From positions 1,984,001 to 2,048,000 of the forward strand of contig JAGPYM010000004.1 of NCBI GenBank assembly GCA_020736575.1: a DNA stretch of 64,000 nt, in the 5' to 3' direction. The DNA is from Thelonectria olida (Eukaryota > Ascomycota > Sordariomycetes > Hypocreales > Nectriaceae). Positions 35,322 to 46,644 of this stretch are shown here, one piece after another (position 1 is the first letter of the stretch; each line of letters begins with the position of its first letter). The position numbers and the translations under genes are program-made. Under the pieces are notes generated by a model. The model saw nothing but the letters and a program-made list of their open reading frames with translations, ran no database searches and was not told the origin of the DNA.

Positions 35322-35716
35322 ATGGGTGGTGATTCTATGGCATGGACTTCTCCCATTTCTGTTCTTGGACGACATCGTTTGAAAGGTATCTGTAGACCAG
35401 TGACTGGAAATAGACATGGCCTCACCGTCTTGGGTAGGCGACATTGATGTGTGATGTTTGATGTGTTTATGGCGTAAAGTCTTAGAAGAATTTTAGACGG
35501 GGTAGCATTCGGCAGGTTCCATTGCGCAGCGGAGGTAGCAACGGAAGATCATAACTTCGCCATATCTGGGACTGTATCTCGGGTCAACTCTTCATTTCCT
35601 GGACTCCGCAACATATCACAGCGCTCTTCCGGGAACCTCTTGGACCATCCTGAGACTACTGACGCCATCACCCATATATGCACAACTCAGCCAGCGATCT
35701 AATCCATGGTACCTAG
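35322..35716. other. Intergenic between convergent genes
   Basis: 395 bp of 3' flanks. No feature is recognised. Confidence 0.5.
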
Positions 35717-38398
35717 TCACGCTCGCTCTTTGTTCAGCACCCTGCACACACCCTGCAAGACCCTGGACCCTCCTAACAAGACTCCGTACCTCGATACCCT
35801 CTCTTCTATACTCATGGACAAGAACCGATCCATACCTGAATCTCCAAACTCGTCAGCAAGGCGCGCCTCAAGGACCTGCGTGGCGAAGATGTTTAAACCA
35901 GCCCGTCGGAGACAGAGTCCCCAGGTTGTGTCGTGAGCGGAGACCAGTTTCGCAAAAGCCGCAGTTTTCGCAGCAAACCGAGTCATGACTTCTAGAACCC
36001 ACTTGCTCAGGGTTTCTTCGGCACCCTTGACAAGCTCCACGGTAACACCAGCTTGTAAAGATGTTGTGAACCTCTTAAAGTCGGCGAAGGCGGCCATGTC
36101 GGACGCACTCAGGTTGCCTACGTACTCCCCTTGAAGGTTGGCTTCTGAAGCAAGAATAATCAGAGACTCGTACTTCTCGCTCACCAGTTGAACTCTGTGG
36201 CGGAGTGGTGTTGGAGAGTTCGAACTAGGAAGCGGCTTCTGCTTCACCTTGAGAATGGTCGTCAGGATGATCCCTACGCTAGGTGATATCGAAATATCAG
36301 CCTCGAACGACAGCGGCGAAATGACTTCTTTGCGCTGAGCTGTCCCCGGAGACCACGCAACCTCATTGTATTGTGAAAAGTCTTTGTCAACTAGGTCGAG
36401 TTGTGGCCATGCCTTTTCAATACGCGAAAGGAGGCCTCGACTTAGATTCATTGCAATGATGAACCTGCACTTTTCCGCGGGAAGACGGAATTCAGGGGCT
36501 GGGGCCTTCGGGAGGTTTAAGTTGACCGTAACAGACTCTTGATTCGCATTCACGGCAGAAACAGGTCTCTTGGCGCTTCTGCTGTTTGGCTTGGCCATTC
36601 GTGAGCGTGCTTCGGACAACTTAGCTTTCTTGGGGCATCGCAGCTCAAGAAAGCCAGCCAACAACTTGCTCGTGGCACTTGAATCATTTGATTCAGGTAA
36701 GAGACCACAAAATTCACTAGTGGCCTTTCTTGTTGACACCTGCGAGGTAGTTGCGAAACGAGACTTCAATATCTCATCGAGAGGCTTCGGGACCTTGGCG
36801 TTGTTCAAGGTTCTGGCTTCCGGCAAAAGTCGCTTGCCCAGCGGGCTAGGTGTATCGTCTGTCGTTGACGTATCAATTTCGATCTCCTCGTCATCTGATA
36901 TGCGAAGGATTGAAAGCTGTAAATTTTTTGAAACATAGTCATCACTGTAAAGCTGAGGGGTCTCGAGGGTGAGATATTGCCGACTACTCGGCCCAGGAGG
37001 TTCTATGGCTTCGTTGAGAGGTACCCGGCCCTTATGGAGTGGTATAGGCGCCCACTTCAAGCCTTTTCCTAGATGCACTTGCGATCCGAGTGATTCCAGA
37101 TGGAAGGCACCGGGCGATGTTTCGTTCATCCATCTAAAATGGGTCGTTGGGTCCGACAATTGCGTGTGCCATTCGGGTTCCGGAATGTCGAAGTTGAGCC
37201 CAGGTACCTGCATTCTCAGGCTTGATTCCCTCGCGTCTAGTCGCTCTCCCTCAATGCTCCGAACTATCTTGTAGTGGCAAGAGTTCATGATCGACTCCAT
37301 GGCCTCGTCAAAATGCCCCAAAGAGCCCAGGGGATAGATCTCAGGCTCATCGATGGTGCTCTGCAACCACTCCTTTGGCATGTGTGGAGGATGGTCTGCT
37401 TCTTCTTGTATTGGGCTAGAGTCAACCAATGGAACGTCCACCTTGAGGCTAGAAGTCTGGTACCGTGGTGACAAGAGATGTTGCATTGAAACGTGAACCG
37501 GAGAAGAGCTTTCTGTGATGGATGGCGCGGCAGGCTCTGAGTCCACAACACCAGTCAACACGGCATCTTGCAGTTTAGCCACTGCAGGGGCCACTGGGCT
37601 GCTTGGCTCAGAAGTCAAGTCGACAAATGCAACGCGAGGACTTGGTATAAACGTTTCATCGACCTCAGAGGGTGGAGACATGGGAGGAGATACTGGTTCC
37701 AACTGGAATCTTGTCTGCCTCGAATTTAAGCCAAGGGCGCTTTCAAGCCGATGGAAAAACCTCACCTTATGCAAGCCCAAGTCCTCCTGTCTCAGCTTCG
37801 AGTTTCGGGATAAGACAAGATGTTCCTCGTCACAAAGCACTCTCTTTGCGCCGTCAGATACATCAAAACTCTCACGGCCAAGCTCCCTCTGCACCAACAT
37901 CTGCCATCGAGAAGAGGCTGGCGAGAACACAATTCCTTCATCTTTGTTAACATTGACTGGGCTTAGCGGCAGCCATTCGTTCAAAATATTGCAGGAGCCT
38001 CTTAAAGAGATGTCGTTTAGATATTGTTGTACATCTTTGGTCAGATCATGCCCCAGATCGAGTGGTTCTGGAGGGAGTCGCAACTTCGTCAAGGCCGCCA
38101 GACCGTCATTAAGACTAAAACTGAATGATGGAAGGGGTGGTGAAGAAGAGGTAGCTGACACTTGTTCTGGCTCACTGTCGATATCCAAGTTGATCTTCTT
38201 CAGCGGAAAAGATGCCGCTGAAAGGCCAGGCTGGTGGACCATCCCATCTGGCTCTACTTGTTGAATCGTGCCTTTGAGGTGACGGATCTGATCTCGGAAT
38301 CGATATGGGGCATCTTGGTAATCACAGAAGCATTTTTGAGCTTGAGCGTAGTCGACAGCAGTCTCGACTTGAGGCGGAGGATGTCCCGCATTGCTCAT
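35717..38398 (-). CDS. Probable meiotic crossover protein with nuclease-dead XPF fold (Zip2/SHOC1-like)
   Basis: Single exon, 893 residues. Residues 1-630 are weakly structured and Ser/Pro/Glu-rich with a few short blocks (KCFCDYQDAPYRFRDQIR near residue 22). From about 655 to 830 there is an XPF/ERCC4-like core: RFIIAMNLSRGLLSRIEKAW, LDLVDKDFSQYNEVAW, SVGIILTTILKVKQKPLP, LVSEKYESLIILASEAN, ADFKRFTTSLQAGVTVELV, WVLEVMTRFAAK. The catalytic motif GDXnERKXXXD of active XPF nucleases is absent. The last 70 residues resemble a helix-hairpin-helix pair (LCLRRAGLNIFATQVLEARL, GVLLGGSRVLQGVCRVL). A dead XPF core plus HhH is the architecture of Zip2/SHOC1, which with Spo16 promotes class I crossovers. 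I reach this by pattern only. It is divergent from DDB1. Confidence 0.6.
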   Translation of the reverse strand: MSNAGHPPPQVETAVDYAQAQKCFCDYQDAPYRFRDQIRHLKGTIQQVEPDGMVHQPGLSAASFPLKKINLDIDSEPEQVSATSSSPPLPSFSFSLNDGLAALTKLRLPPEPLDLGHDLTKDVQQYLNDISLRGSCNILNEWLPLSPVNVNKDEGIVFSPASSRWQMLVQRELGRESFDVSDGAKRVLCDEEHLVLSRNSKLRQEDLGLHKVRFFHRLESALGLNSRQTRFQLEPVSPPMSPPSEVDETFIPSPRVAFVDLTSEPSSPVAPAVAKLQDAVLTGVVDSEPAAPSITESSSPVHVSMQHLLSPRYQTSSLKVDVPLVDSSPIQEEADHPPHMPKEWLQSTIDEPEIYPLGSLGHFDEAMESIMNSCHYKIVRSIEGERLDARESSLRMQVPGLNFDIPEPEWHTQLSDPTTHFRWMNETSPGAFHLESLGSQVHLGKGLKWAPIPLHKGRVPLNEAIEPPGPSSRQYLTLETPQLYSDDYVSKNLQLSILRISDDEEIEIDTSTTDDTPSPLGKRLLPEARTLNNAKVPKPLDEILKSRFATTSQVSTRKATSEFCGLLPESNDSSATSKLLAGFLELRCPKKAKLSEARSRMAKPNSRSAKRPVSAVNANQESVTVNLNLPKAPAPEFRLPAEKCRFIIAMNLSRGLLSRIEKAWPQLDLVDKDFSQYNEVAWSPGTAQRKEVISPLSFEADISISPSVGIILTTILKVKQKPLPSSNSPTPLRHRVQLVSEKYESLIILASEANLQGEYVGNLSASDMAAFADFKRFTTSLQAGVTVELVKGAEETLSKWVLEVMTRFAAKTAAFAKLVSAHDTTWGLCLRRAGLNIFATQVLEARLADEFGDSGMDRFLSMSIEERVSRYGVLLGGSRVLQGVCRVLNKERA

Positions 38399-39063
38399 GA
38401 CAGAAGAAACTGAACAAGATGCTTCGACGATGAGGAGAAGGTGTTTGGCCAGCTGTGGTGAAGCACGAAGTAAGAATGGCAGTCTATGAGGAGTCCATAC
38501 CCAGCTTCAAGGAGTCGAAATTTCTTCGAGGCCATGTTCTTAATCATCTTGACCTCAAGTCTCTACCCAGGAGTTGGTCCTTAGGCAGCAAATCTATCGA
38601 AGATGGAAGGAACTGGCGATAATGACTGAAGCCCCCTCCCCCTCCCCCAAGGTTCCTGCCTTTCGCTGCGCGTGACGGCATTAGGGCAAGTGTGAAGTTC
38701 TAATCGCCTTCAAAACTGAGAGTCTCCCTGTTACCACTCATGCAGACGCATACTGAGATTCGTATGCGCTTCAGGTAGAATGTTGAAGCGTGATGAATGC
38801 AAGGGATTACTTGGAGCACCCCACGAAAAAGCCGCCAAAAAATAGCGGAAGGGTCGGGTATTTTTAGCGTCCATCCCGCTGGGACAGGGATGCCCACACA
38901 CTGCCCAGAGCTCCGTCCTAACTCCGGCATCAGTGACGTCCTGAACTTTGGTGGGAGAGAGCTTGGGGTTCGACGACTAACTAGCTCTCTCATCGGGAGC
39001 ACCTCACCCGTTCCCCTCCTTCTCATCATCTCAGCCCTCCTTCCGCACGCTGTTCTCGCCATC
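38399..39063. promoter_or_regulatory. Shared promoter region of the Zip2-like gene and DDB1
   Basis: 665 bp between divergent starts. A short C-rich run lies at about 38631-38649. Pyrimidine-rich leader (CCCGTTCCCCTCCTTCTC) precedes the DDB1 ATG. No TATA box is clear. Confidence 0.5.
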
Positions 39064-42000
39064 ATGGCTTACGTTGCGCCTATCCACAGAGCCACCAGCA
39101 TCAGGCATGCGCTCCGGGCCAAGCTACTCGACCCGGATATCGAAGACCTCATCATCGCGTAAGCCGTTCGTCGCCACTAGAAATGCCCGCCGAAGATACT
39201 GACACGGCATGGTAGGAGAACAACTCGGTTGGAAGTATGGCGCGTTACCGAAGAGGGCATGACCCTCCTTCACACAAAGCTCCTCCACGGAACGATATCC
39301 ATGATGCAGCGCCTGCAGCCAAAGGGCTCCGAGACCGACCTCCTCTTCATTGGTACCGATCGATTGCAATACTTCAACGTTGCCTGGAATCCCGAAAAAA
39401 ACGAGCTTGAGACCGTCGGAGACGTTATACCAGACAGTTCAGAACCGTACATGCGCCATTCTCAGAGCCAAAACAAGTGTGTGGTAGATCCTACCGGTCG
39501 TTTCTTGGCCATACATCTCTGGGAGGGTGTGCTCAATGTCTTCCGCCTACCAACACGCAAGGGCACTACGACAAGACTAGAGCCTCTCGATCAAGTACGG
39601 CTTACAGAACTGTGGATGAAGGCCAGTACTTTTATCCATAGTCGGACTGGTCACCCCAAGGTCGCCTTTTTGTACAAGGCACAGGTGGATCAGGAAGAAT
39701 CTCGACTCGCTGTTTACAGGCTCACAAGAGATGACAAGGGTGGAGAAGTCTCCAAGTTCGACCCGAACCGGGATAGAGAACTCGATGTTTCTTGTGACGA
39801 CCCTTATGCGTCAATGCTGATACCCATACCTGTCGACGAGGAAAAACGATACAATGTCAGAAAACATGAGGGAGCGAAAGCTCACTTGGGTGGCCTCCTT
39901 GTAGTAGGAGAGACTCTGTTGACCTATTTTGATAGTTTGACATATACGCCAGTATCTTCCGTGCTAGCGGAGCCCAAGATCTTTGTGGCGTGGGCTCAGT
40001 ACGATGCAACCCGTTACTTCCTATCAGACGACTATGGTCATCTTGATTTATTGACAATTGAGACTACACTCGAACCTACCGGCATCGTGGTGACAGGGAT
40101 GACAGTTTCCCCCATGAAATCAGAGTGCACCATTGCCATCACCTCGAGAGCATCCGATCTTGTATATATGGGCAACGATATCCTATTCTTGGCTTCGCAT
40201 CACGGCGATGCACAACTCTTCAAAGTCGACACGGAAAGAAAAGCCTTAGTTTTGATCCAGTCAACTTCCAACAACGCCCCCATACTAGACTTCTCCATCA
40301 TGGATATGGGCAATAGAGAAGGAGATGTCCTGGCCGGGAATGCATTTTCTTCGGGACAGTCTAGGATTGTGGCGGGCTGTGGTGCGTACCGCGATGGAAG
40401 TCTGCGAGGCATCCGTAGCGGAGTTGGCCTAGAGGATCAAGGTATCTTGGACGACATTGCTAGCACCAGAGGTTTGTTCACGCTGCGCTCATACGGATCT
40501 ACCCTCATCGACACCGTGGTTGTCTCTTCCATCACGGTAACAAGAATCTTCAAGTTTGATACAGAAGGTGGCATTGAAGAGCTGTACTCATTCCAAGGGA
40601 TGGCTCAGGACACCGAAACTCTGCTAGCGACGAACTTGCCCAATGGACAACTACTTCAGGTTACTCCAAAGACGGTCTTATTGCTTGATCCTGAAGACGG
40701 CGTTGTCATGAGCAGATGGGAGGTTCCCGGGGGGAAATCGATCACGGCCGCTTCCGCAAACAAGAAGTGGGCGTTGGTCTCGGTTGAAGGTACCACTTTG
40801 GTCTCGTTGAATCTACTGCAGAACCTGGCAGCTCAGTCGAAAGATGCCCAACATTTGTCCTCCTCGGGACAACCAGATCAGATATCCTGTATCCATGCGG
40901 CTCGTGATCCGCAAGATTTGGGTGTAATTGGCTGGTGGTCGTCAGGTCGCATATCCTTGGTGGACATGGCTTCGTTAAATCCAATCCACGGAGAATCCAT
41001 GAGGCAAACCGAGGATAGTTCCACCGTCCCTCGAGACGTTGCACTCGTCCAACTCCACCCGCCGGAAACGTCCGGCCCTACGCTTCTCGTCGCTATGGAG
41101 GATGGCAACGTCGTAACTTTCAACGTCGCCATCAAGGGCTTTGCTGTGTCTGGCCGGAAGAGCGTTACATTGGGAAGCTGTCCAGCTCGGCTGCATATTT
41201 TGCCCCAAGATGACGGGACCTGTAACGTATTTGCGACTACGGATCATGCTAGTCTCATCTATAGTTCTGAGGGCCGGATCATTTACTCGGCAACGACCGC
41301 CGACGACGCTACATTCGTCGCTCCTTTCAACTCGCATGCTTTTCCGGACTCAATCGTCCTTTCCACAGATGATCATGTCCGGATATGCTACGTCGACAAG
41401 GAACGAATGACACATGTAAAGGCCCTGACTGTTTCTGAAACAGTGAGGAGAGTGGCCTATTCCCCTGGGCTTAAAGCCTTTGGTATCGGCTGCATCAAAA
41501 AGGAGCTGGTTGCCAATGAAGAGGTAATCACAAGTACCTTCAAGCTGGTCGATGAGATCCTTTTCTCAAAGCAAGGAGACCCATTCGTCCTAGACGCCTC
41601 GCCGTCTTTGGAAGTTACGGAGTGCGTGGTTCGCGCAGAACTGACGGATGTCAACGGCAATCCAGCGGAACGATTCATTGTTGGAACAAGCTTCATCAAC
41701 GATGGTCAAGTTCAACCAGTGAGCGATTTTCAAGGACGGATCTTGGTTCTTGGTGTCGATGAGAATCGGCAAATATACCAGATCATGTCTCGCAAACTCA
41801 AGGGACCTTGTCGTTGTTTAGGAGTTGTTGACGACTACGTTTTTGCGGGCCTGGCCAAGAGTGTCGTCGCTTATCAATTCGTACAAGAGACAAGTACCTC
41901 TGGGTCCTTCAAGAAGATTGCATCCTACCGATCAGCAGGATACCCGGTGGACCTGGACATTAATGGGAACACGCTCGGTGTCGTCGACTTGATGCAGTCC

Positions 42001-42660
42001 CTCTCGTTGGTTGAATTCACCCCGCCCAAAGACGGGAACAAGGCAAAACTCGTGGAGGTGGCTAGGCACTACGAGCCTGAGTGGGCAACCTCAGTCTGTC
42101 ATCTAGAAGGCGAGAGATGGCTCGTAGCAGATGCACAGGGCAACCTCATTGTTCTTCAACGGAACTTGGATGCCGCAACAGAGGAGGATGCCAGAAGATT
42201 GGAGGTGACAAGTGAGATTCATATCGGTGAACAGATCAATCGGATTCAAAAGCTCCATGTGGCGAATGGCGAGAATTCAGTCGTGTCTCCGATGGCATTC
42301 TTGGCCACGGTAAGTCGGCAGCTCACACCTTGATCCAGTCAGTAAACTAACGCGGAGCAGACCGAAGGATCCCTTTATCTATATGGTGATGTCTCATCTG
42401 ATAACCAAGATCTTCTTCTGACATTTCAATCGGAGCTCGAAGCATACATCAACACACCTGGCGGTCTCGAATTCAAACGGTGGCGTGCATTCCGAAATGA
42501 AGCCAGAGAGAGTGATGGTCCATACCGGTTCATTGACGGCGAGATGGTGGAAAGATTCTTGGACATGGGTGAAGCGACGCAAGAGTTGGTATGCAAGGAC
42601 TTGGGACGCACAGTTGAAGATATGCGAGGCCTAGTCGAAGAGTTGAAACGGCTACATTGA
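39064..42660 (+). CDS. DDB1: UV-damaged DNA-binding protein 1, CUL4 adaptor DDB1
   Basis: Three exons, join(39064..39158, 39216..42309, 42361..42660), 1162 residues, close to the usual length of about 1140. The first 57-nt intron joins DPDIEDLIIA to RTTRLEVWRV, matching the first blade of propeller A; the second intron is 51 nt. Conserved DDB1 landmarks are present in order: MQRLQPKGSETDLLFIGT, HLWEGVLNVFRLP, GLLVVGETLLTYFD, ATRYFLSDDYGHLDLL, VYMGNDILFLASHHGDAQLF, and the C-terminal CPSF-A region (ERFIVGTSFINDG, GRILVLGV, RWLVADAQGNLIVLQRN, IHIGEQINRI, GSLYLYGDVS, then ERFLDMGE). DDB1 links substrate receptors to CUL4 ubiquitin ligase for nucleotide excision repair; in Neurospora it is also needed for heterochromatic H3K9 methylation. 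Confidence 0.95.
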
Positions 42661-43243
42661 TAGAAGATAATTGTCTTGGCTTGTATCTACGAAGACATAT
42701 GAGAACAAGATGACTGATAGATATCTGGTGACCTAGGCTTGCACGCACGGATCCTGTCTTTGTTGCTGGGATCCTGGCATCCACTGGCCCTAGTTGGTGA
42801 AAGGACGAAAGGGTCGACGGCGATTGGTCAGAATAGCTGAGAGGCGACAAGCAGCTGAAATGGCAATTGAACCGCCTTCACAGCAGCTGAGGATGTGAAA
42901 ATGCGTCAAACACAAGGATAGGGGGCAATTTAAAATGTCGAAGCCATCAATGCAGTCTATTTCACCGTCAATGGCTTGTTGTGGCTTCTCAATTCCTTGA
43001 TGGCCATGATTGCATCGTAGTGGCTCCAAATATCCCGGAACAGTTCGGAAGCCCCACCCGAGATCGGCCGGCCCAATCAGAAGCCGTCAATTTCCGAGCT
43101 CAAAGCTGATTTGGCAGCCTGAGGCCGCACTTTTCACCCAAAACTTTCGGCAAAGCATCATCAGCCGATAGCACCAAGGAAAAGACCTCAACCCTTCCCT
43201 TCGACGACCCCCTTCCGCCAACGCCACCATCCCGACCCTCACG
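42661..43243. other. Intergenic between DDB1 and the Rieske gene
   Basis: 583 bp with the DDB1 3' flank and the Rieske promoter. A CCAAT site is listed separately; the last 60 bp are C-rich leader. Confidence 0.5.
43073..43079 (+). promoter_or_regulatory. CCAATCA box upstream of the Rieske gene
   Basis: CCAATCA lies 171 nt before the Rieske ATG. The CCAAT-binding (HAP/AnCF) complex prefers CCAATCA/G and regulates respiratory-chain genes in fungi, so the site fits its gene. Occupancy is inference. Confidence 0.5.
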
Positions 43244-44215
43244 ATGGCGACTCTCGCGACCGCTTCCCGCCTCTGCCTGCGCCAGGCAAGCCAGACGGCC
43301 GCTCCCGCCGTCCGCGCCATCAGCACCACGGCCATGCGACCCGGCAGCGCGACGGCCTCGGCCTACTCGAGCCCTTTCAAGGGTGAGAGCAAGGGCTCCC
43401 AGATCCCCAACTTCGGCGCCTACGTCTCCAGCAACAAGGGCGAGACCAAGAACAAGTTGTACTCGTACTTCATGGTCGGTGCCCTAGGTGCCGTCAGTGC
43501 CGCTGGTGCCAAGAGCACTGTTCAGGGTGGGTGAAATCTTGGGTCATCCAGATGCATTGCCATTGAGCTGCAATTGAACCTCCCAATGGGTTCAAATGCG
43601 TCTGGGATAGTCAATTGATGGTGCTGACGGCGAAATTTGCAGAGTTCCTCGTGAACATGTCCGCTTCTGCCGACGTTTTGGCCATGGCCAAGGTCGAGGT
43701 CGATCTTAGCACCATTCCTGAGGGCAAGAACGTGAGTTGTCATGGGCGGGACTCAACAATGCAACAGCATCGCTAAAGCAAACCCAGGTCATCATCAAGT
43801 GGCGAGGCAAGCCCGTCTTCATCCGACACCGAACTCAGGAGGAGATCGACTCCGCCAACAAGGTCAACATCAGCTCCCTCCGAGACCCCGAGAACGATGC
43901 CGACCGTGTCAAGACCCCCGAGTGGCTTGTCATGTTGGGTAAGTTATCTTCCGACCCACAACGCATTCTTGGTTCTTTGCTCGTCAACGAAGGACGGCGT
44001 TCCACAATTGGTCGATACTAATATGACCCTCAGGTGTCTGCACCCATCTTGGTTGTGTCCCCATCGGCGAGGCCGGTGACTATGGTGGCTGGTTCTGCCC
44101 CTGCCACGGTTCTCACTACGATATCTCCGGCCGAATAAGGAAGGGACCTGCTCCTCTCAACCTCGAGATTCCCGAGTACGATTTCTCCGACGACGGCAAG
44201 CTGGTTGTCGGTTGA
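43244..44215 (+). CDS. RIP1: Rieske iron-sulfur subunit of mitochondrial complex III
   Basis: Four exons, join(43244..43526, 43643..43731, 43788..43938, 44034..44215), 234 residues. The N-terminus is an Arg/Ala/Ser-rich mitochondrial presequence (LCLRQASQ...[10 protein letters not shown]). One transmembrane anchor follows ([18 protein letters not shown]) with the flexible hinge [14 protein letters not shown]. The soluble domain carries both [2Fe-2S] boxes, CTHLGC and CPCHGSHYD, with two Cys and two His cluster ligands and the disulfide Cys pair. Introns of 116, 56 and 95 nt are placed so that each join is in frame (VQ-EFLV, EGKN-VIIK, VML-GVCT). The protein transfers electrons from ubiquinol to cytochrome c1 in the inner membrane. 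Confidence 0.97.
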
Positions 44216-44790
44216 ACAGGTTAAGGGATGTACGAATAACTCGGGGAAGAGGGAGGAAATGTTTTCGTTTGCCATGAAGAGAGAGCATAGACTGGCGGGG
44301 AGAAGAAGGCGACACATGTCCCGGAGGGCGCACCTACTGTTTCTTAGACGTGGCCTCGGTCCATTGTATAAAAATAAAACGTCCTAGGAAAATTCAGTCA
44401 ACGGGCTCGAGAAGGGGAGTGTGGGATGGGGTGTACGAGGTGAATCCCACGTGTGAGAAGACGAATAATTGATATCTGTTCTTTTGTTACATGGCGTTTG
44501 AACAGGCAGGCCTTGTCGTGATATGAACTAGATACGCGAGGCTAGTCGAATCGACCAATCTTTCAGTTAACGGAACTCGACAACTCTCCTTGAACTTGGG
44601 ACAAAGAGGAATTGTGTTTGTGGGTATCGCATCCTAGAGGTCACATAACGTAGCGTCTATTGATCATGGCATTTCAAGGGTATCGTCAAGGGGTCTGCGC
44701 AAGGACGACAAGACAGACAGTTTTGGGTTGTACAGACAAGTTGCCAGTTCTATTTTTCTATACCCTGACAGTCCGACTCATTACATTTCA
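44216..44790. other. Intergenic between convergent Rieske and CCT1 genes
   Basis: 575 bp of 3' flanks. An AATAAA word at 44374-44379, about 160 nt after the Rieske stop, is a candidate polyadenylation element. No gene is recognised. Confidence 0.5.
44374..44379 (+). terminator. Candidate poly(A) signal AATAAA for the Rieske gene
   Basis: Perfect AATAAA in an A-rich patch (TATAAAAATAAAA), 159 nt after the stop codon. Fungal poly(A) signals are loose, so this is only suggestive. Confidence 0.35.
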
Positions 44791-46644
44791 TCAGTGGCCG
44801 TGTCCATCATCCTCAGCCTGCTGCTCTGGATCCAACTTAATCAGGGTATCAATACGCATGATGCTGATGCAGGCCTCGACAGCACTCTTGAGCTGCCGAA
44901 TCTTGCTTATGCTGGGCTCCAACACACCGATCTTCACCTCGTCGACAATCTTGCCGCGGGTGAGGTCCAAGCCGTAGTTCTTATAATTCTTCTTCTTAGC
45001 AATAGTCTTAGCGTCGTCGTTTCCATCACTCTCCTGGATGCGCTGTGACTGGGCATGCGCTGATCGCAGCTTAGCAACAAGCTCTGTGGCGTCCTTGGCG
45101 GCGTTAACAGATAGGGTCTTGGGGATGATGAGGAGGGACTGCGCGAATTCGCCAATAGCCAGCTGCTCTCGAGAGCTCACTGTACTGGCAAATTCCTCGA
45201 GGAAGATGTGAAGGGCAGTCTCAACAGCACCTCCACCAGGGACAATGCTACCACTCTCGAGGGTACGCTTGACAGCGCAAAGCGAATCATGGACGGATCG
45301 CTCCATCTCATCGAGAGTGAAGTCGTTAGGGCCACGAAGGATGCAGGAAGCGGAGGAGTGGGACTTGGTTCCCTTAATCAGGATGCACTCGTCATCAGAA
45401 ATGCGCTCCTGGACAACCTCTTCAGCATAACCGAGGTATGAAGGGTCGAACTTCTCGTCGCCATTCAGGTCGGACAGCGTGCTCAACAGAGTAGCACCAG
45501 TCGCCTTTGCAATTCGTCGCAGGTCCTCCTTCTTGCATCGTCTCACACCCATGGCGCCCCTCTCGACAAAGGTCTTAAGCACGAGGTCATCGATACCCTT
45601 GGTAGTGAGAATGACGTTCGCGCCAGCCTTCAGGATCATGTCCACCCTCTCAAGAACCATTCCGGACTCTCGTGCTCGGATTTGCTCAAGTTGTTGCGGG
45701 TCGTCGACGGTGATTTGCACTCCCAACTTCATGCGCTCCTTCTGTAGGTTCATATCCAAAACAGCAATCTTGGCGTCCTGGATACGGGTGGGCATGGCTT
45801 GCGAGGCAACAGTGCAGTTCAGGGCGTAACCCTTAACCAGGATAGACTCGAGGGTGCTCTTTCCGTGGGCCTTGAGGATGTTGACGGCCTTGACGGGATA
45901 TTTCACTTCGTTTCGGTTGTTAGTAGACTTGACGGCCAGCATAGCATCAACAACCATGTCGGCGAAGAAATCGGAGTCGGCACCAATAATCTTGCTGGAC
46001 ATTGAGGTCTTGGCGATATTGATGAGGGATTCTCGCCCGAGGTTTTCCACCTTAATGCTGACATTCTCGTTGAGGTACTTGACGGCTTCTCGGAGGGCAA
46101 GTCGGTAACCAGTAATAATGGTCGTGGGGTGTATCCGGTTCTTCATCAACTCGTTACCTCGTCGGAGGAGTTCGGCGGCAATGAGGACTACTGAGGTGGT
46201 ACCGTCACCGACCTCCTTGTCTTGTTGGTGGGCAAGGTCGACGAGAATCTTGCCGGCGGGGTGTTCGACGTCGAGGAGACTGAGGATTGTGGCGCCATCG
46301 TTGGTTACGGTGACGTCCTGTGTTCGCAATGTGAGAAGAAGAGCATTACAACGTTGGGGTGGAGGATAACGTACACCAATATCGTCCACCATCATCTTAT
46401 CGAGGCCGCTGGGGCCGAAGGAGCTCTTGACTACATTTGCAATCGCTTGCGTAGCGAGGACTGCGACATAGTTGAATCAGTATGTGGCCACCAAGAAGTG
46501 AGTCCATCACCGCCGCCATCATGGCCCCCACATCCCCCCTAACACAGTCGACATACCATTTTGATCACGGATATCTGAGCCGGAAATCTTTTGGCCGCCC
46601 AAGAAAAGGGTGCCGTTTCGAGGCTGCTCGAACATGGAAGCCAT
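44791..46644 (-). CDS. CCT1: Chaperonin TRiC/CCT subunit alpha
   Basis: Three exons, complement(44791..46317, 46375..46460, 46557..46644), 566 residues, the normal CCT1 length. Exon 1 gives [20 protein letters not shown]; exon 2 gives [20 protein letters not shown]; exon 3 starts [20 protein letters not shown]. Introns are 96 and 57 nt. Group II chaperonin hallmarks are visible: the nucleotide-binding GPSGLDKM and NDGATIL, the ATPase motif [15 protein letters not shown], and the late VPGGGAVE. Residues [14 protein letters not shown] near the C-terminus and the alpha-type opening favour CCT1 over the other seven subunits. The hetero-octameric double ring folds actin, tubulin and WD proteins in the cytosol. 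It is divergent from prolyl-tRNA synthetase. Confidence 0.96.

Noticed and set aside
37515..38264. 249-codon + frame inside the Zip2-like gene
   Set aside because: Antisense shadow of the 893-codon frame.
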